DNA of 64,000 nucleotides from Macrostomum hystrix. Its lineage: Eukaryota; Platyhelminthes; Macrostomidae. The notes beneath the pieces were generated by a model. That model searched no databases. It was not told the DNA's origin and saw only the letters and a program-made list of their open reading frames with translations. The DNA lies in NCBI GenBank assembly GCA_950097015.1, contig CATNEN010000001.1, positions 3,750,001-3,814,000 of the forward strand, read 5' to 3'. Both the position numbers and the translations under genes were made by a program. This document shows positions 60,901 to 64,000 of the stretch, piece after piece. How positions within the stretch are numbered: the first letter of the stretch is position 1; each line of letters opens with the position of its first letter.

Positions 60901-63900
60901 TTGTCAGAAACCTGTTCTTCAATCAGTCAGAATTGTCTCAAACCTGTTCTTCAATCAGTCAGAATCGTCTGAAACCTGTTCTTTAATCAGTCAAAATCGT
61001 CTGAAACCTGTTCTTCAATCAGTCAGAATTGTCAGAAACCTGTTCTTCAATCAGTCAGAATCGTCTAAAACCTGTTCTTCAATCAGTCAGAATTGTCAGA
61101 AACCTGTTCTTCAATCAGTCAGAATTGTCTCAAACCTGTTCTTCAATCAGTCAGAATCGTCTGAAACCTGTTCTTCAATCAGTCAGAATCGTCTGAAACC
61201 TGTTCTTCAATCAGTCAGAATCGTCTGAAACCTGTTTTTCAATCAGTCAGAATCGTCTGAAACCTGTTCTTCAATCAGCCAGAATCGTCTGAAACCTGCT
61301 CTCCAATCAGTCAGAATCGTCTGAAACCTGTTCTTCAATCAGTCAGAATCGTCTGAAACCTGCTCTCCAATCAGTCAGAATCGTCTGAAACCTGTTCTTC
61401 AATCAGTCAGAATCGTCTGAAACCTGCTCTCCAATCAGTCAGAATCGTCTGAAACCTGTTCTTCAATCAGTCAGAATCGTCTCAAACCTGTTCTTCAATC
61501 AGTCAGAATTGTCAGAAACCTGTTCTTCAATCAGTCAGAATCGTCTGAAACCTGTTCTTCAATCAGTCAGAATCGTCTGAAACCTGTTCTTCAATCAGTC
61601 AGAATTGTCTGAAACCAGTTTTTCAGTTAGTCAGAATCGTCTGAAACCTGTTCTTCAATCAGTCAGAATCGTCTGAAACCTGTTCTTCAATCAGTCAGAA
61701 TCGTCTGAAACCTGTTCTTCAATCAGTCAGAATCGTCTGAAACCTGTTCTTCAATCAGCCAGAATCGTCTGAAACCTGTTCTTCAATCAGTCAGAATCGT
61801 CTCAAACCTGTTCTTCAATCAGTCAGAATCGTCTCAAACCTGTTCTTCAATCAGTCAGAATTGTCAGAAACCTGTTCTTCAATCAGTCAGAATCGTCTGA
61901 AACCTGTTCTTCAATCTGTCAGAATTGTCTGAAACCTGTTTTTCAGTTAGTCAGAATCGTCTGAAACCTGTTCTTCAATCAGTCAGAATCGTCTGAAACC
62001 TGTTCCTAAACCAGTCAGAATCGTCTCAAACCTGTTCTTCAATCAGTCAGAATCGTCTGAAACCTGTTCTTCAATCAGTCAGAATCGTCTGAAACCTGTT
62101 CTTCAATCAGTCAGAATCGTCTTAAACTTTTTCTTTACCTGCAAAATTCTCAGAGGCAGCAAGGGCCAGGACATTAAGCTGCTTCGCTTGAGAGGCGGGA
62201 GTAACAACTATAGAGACCTGTTGGAGCAGTTAAAGAACTCCGCTTTGCTAGACCAAAGACTCTCCAATATTATCGTACAAAAGTACATCGAAAAGCCGCT
62301 TCTAGTTGACAAGAGGAAGTTCGACTTTCGAGTCTACATGCTAATCATCAACGCTAGTAGGCCAGACAAATCTGAAGCCACGTTCAGGAAGGCGACCTAT
62401 GTTTACTGGCATCCGGGCTTCCTTCGTCTGTGCATCAGGGCCTACCAACCCGACTGCGGCGACCTGCTGTGCCATCTGACTAATCAGCATGTGCAAATGA
62501 CCAGCGTATTGTACGACGAATTTAAGGAGGCCACAATATGGAAGCCAGACGAGCTCAACAAATATTTCAATAATCGAGGCGGTCTACCAACCAAGGACTA
62601 CGTTAAAAAAGTGATCTATTCGAAAATTGGCGCCATTGTTGGCTATTTGGGTGCTGTGTTCCTTGATAGTCTGAATGATTATGCTATCAGAGCCAGCACT
62701 TTTAAGGTAATACAAGTGGATGAATATTGTTCGTTTCATCGGACTAGCAGAATGTTCTTTTAATCACAACAACCCCACTCCGTCAGTCAGCCACCTCACT
62801 CCGTCAGTCAGCCACCTCACTCCGTCAGTCAGCCACCTCACTCCGTCAGTCAGCCACCTCACTCCGTCAGTCAGCCACCTCACTCCGTCAGTCAGCCACC
62901 TCACTCCGTCAGTCAGCCACCCACTCCGTCAGTCAGCCACCTCACTCCGTCAGTCAGCAACCTCACTCCGTCAGTGAGCCACCCCACTCCGTCAGGCAAC
63001 AGCCGCCCTACGTCAGACAGCCACCTCACTCCGTCAGGCAACAGCCGCCCTACGTCAGACAGCCACCTCACTCCGTCAGGCAACAGCCGCCCTACGTCAG
63101 TCAGCCACCTCACTCCGTCAGTCAGCCACCTCACTCCGTCAGTCAGCCACCCACTCCGTCAGTCAGCCACCTCACTCCGTCAGTCAGCAACCTCACTCCG
63201 TCAGTGAGCCACCCCACTCCGTCAGGCAACAGCCGCCCTACGTCAGACAGCCACCTCACTCCGTCAGGCAACAGCCGCCCTACGTCAGACAGCCACCTCA
63301 CTCCGTCAGGCAACAGCCGCCCTACGTCAGTCAGCCACCTCACTCCGTCAGTCAGCCAACCACTCCGTCAGTCAGCCACCTCACTCCGTCTGTGAGCCAC
63401 CCCACTCCGTCAGGCAACAGCCGCCCTACGTCAGTCAGCCACCTCACTCCGTCAGTCAGCCACCTCACTCCGTCAGTGAGCCACCCCACTCCGTCAGACA
63501 GCCACCTCACTCCATCAGACAGCCACCTCACTCCATCAGACAGCCACCTCACTCCATCAGTCAGCCACCCACTCCGTCAGTCAGCCACCTCACTCCGTCA
63601 GTCAGCCACCTCACTCCGTCAGTCAGCCACCTCACTCCGTCAGTCAGCCACCTCACTCCATCAGTCAGCCACCTCACTCCGTCAGTCAGCCACCTCATTC
63701 CGTCAATCAGCCACCTCACTCCGTCAGTGAGCCACCCCACTCCGTCAGGCAACAGCCGCCCTACGTCAGACAGCCGTCTTCCCACTCCGTCAGACAGCCA
63801 CCTCACTCCATCAGACAACCACCCCACTCCGTCAGACAGCAACCCCACTCCGTCAAATATAACAATCCTAATCGAAACTACCTCGCTCTTAATTTTGACT

Positions 63901-64000
63901 GTACTTCGATTGAAGATCTTCGGCGTCGATTTTATCGTGGACGACCATTTGTCTGTTCAGCTGCTCGAAGTCAACGAGCTGCCCTCTTGGAGCCGGCAGA
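57906..64000 (+). CDS. TTLL10: TTLL10-like tubulin-tyrosine-ligase family protein, 5' part, 6 exons in window
   Basis: Exons are 57906-58189, 58663-58844, 59070-59267, 59389-59425, 62154-62706 and 63916 to beyond the window. All joins keep frame, giving 418 residues plus 28. YDHLLAKSYVWVPKSPGNFHEML and SRTVAFLGFEE lead to the ATP-grasp part: KGTYIVKKVRGSKGQDIKLL (split over exons 4 and 5, the IVKPxxxSxGxGI loop), IIVQKYIEKPLLVDKRKFDF, RVYMLI, CHLTNQHVQ and, in exon 6, FGVDFIVDDHLSVQLLEVNE (ATP/Mg site). HPGFLRLCIRAYQPDCGDLL and the TIWKPDELNKYF helix are closest to TTLL10. The family adds amino acids, usually Glu or Gly, to tubulin or chaperones; TTLL10 is a polyglycylase in some animals. The first ATG of the open frame is used as start. 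Introns 1, 4 and 5 are array-filled; introns 2 and 3 are short and unique. Confidence 0.85.
58205..58550. repeat. Minisatellite, 16-bp core family, in TTLL intron 1
   Basis: About 21 nearly perfect units of GTCTCATCTCTCCCGT. It starts 15 bases after the exon 1 donor (GTAAGT at 58190). Same family as the hAT-borne array, and no hAT ends are visible around it here. Confidence 0.95.
59460..62130. repeat. Minisatellite in TTLL intron 4, 32-bp unit
   Basis: About 83 copies of a 32-bp unit (CTTCAATCAGTCAGAATCGT followed by CTGAAACCTGTT). Many recurring variants (CTCTCC, TTGTCAG, TCTCAAA, CTTTAATCAGTCAAA) occur in blocks, for example around 60840-60950 and 61020-61130. It makes up almost all of a 2.7-kb intron and stops about 25 bases before the acceptor. 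Confidence 0.95.
62770..63855. repeat. Minisatellite in TTLL intron 5, 21-bp unit with 209-bp block duplication
   Basis: About 50 units of CACCTCACTCCGTCAGTCAGC with blocks of GGCAACAGCCGCCCTACGTCA. A segment of about 209 bp, including an 18-19 bp short unit and three GGCAACAGCC units, is repeated almost exactly (about 62917 and 63148). The repeat unit is a multiple of three, which gives several open but meaningless frames. Confidence 0.95.

Noticed and set aside
62720-63848. Open frames with SHLTPSV or VRWLTDG repeats
   Set aside because: The 21-bp array of TTLL intron 5; flanked by in-phase TTLL exons with good splice sites.

Overview
This is a stretch of a metazoan nuclear genome, probably an invertebrate. 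The evidence is spliceosomal introns with GT-AG (one GC-AG) borders and animal-type genes: an OCRL-type inositol 5-phosphatase, a TTLL10-type ligase, a secreted fibrinogen-domain protein, an ALK/LTK-type glycine-rich domain protein and an intronless rhodopsin-like receptor. The intronless receptor with a large ectodomain would suit a flatworm or another spiralian, but the sequence alone does not settle the lineage. No rRNA, stand-alone tRNA gene, CRISPR array or bacterial sequence was seen.

Layout. 1-3.5 kb: two copies of one hAT-like non-autonomous element, both carrying the same 16-bp-core minisatellite. 4.2-6.1 kb: single-exon receptor gene. 6.3-9.4 kb: two minisatellites. 10.1-23.3 kb, minus strand: a complete eight-exon OCRL/INPP5B-like gene (811 aa as predicted), all seven introns of which are filled by different tandem arrays. 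23.3-27 kb: AT-rich intergenic DNA with a SINE and piggyBac remains. 27.2-28.5 kb: two-exon fibrinogen-related gene, followed by a segmental duplication (28.4-30.7 kb, repeated at 42.1-46.7 kb) holding decayed copies of it. 31.5-34.3 kb: DNA between Harbinger-type inverted repeats, with a truncated transposase and a three-exon RGG-box/zinc-knuckle/RS gene. 34.9-35.8 kb: a membrane protein with an in-frame PGQ repeat. 36.4-47 kb: transposon graveyard (foldback MITE, unidentified 1.1-kb insert, LINE endonuclease ORF, Gypsy integrase end, solo LTR, Harbinger-like element) with pieces of the minisatellite family between them. 47.3-48.1 kb: broken ABCA transporter. 49.4-51.9 kb: secreted glycine-rich (ALK-type) protein. 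52.1-55.6 kb: a 13-bp array inside inverted repeats, then a 10-bp array. 57.9 kb to the end: 5' part of a TTLL10-like gene, again with array-filled introns.

The main feature is the minisatellites. At least 20 arrays occupy roughly a third of the window. Nearly every long intron consists mostly of one private array, often starting within tens of bases of a splice site. One family (core GTCTCATCTCTCCCGT or its complement) recurs at about ten separate places on both strands. It lies inside a hAT MITE with a perfect 8-bp target duplication and at several rearrangement junctions. This suggests that mobile elements seed the arrays and that the arrays then expand and act as recombination points. Exon structures here were inferred by eye from splice signals, phase and homology; no transcript data were available.
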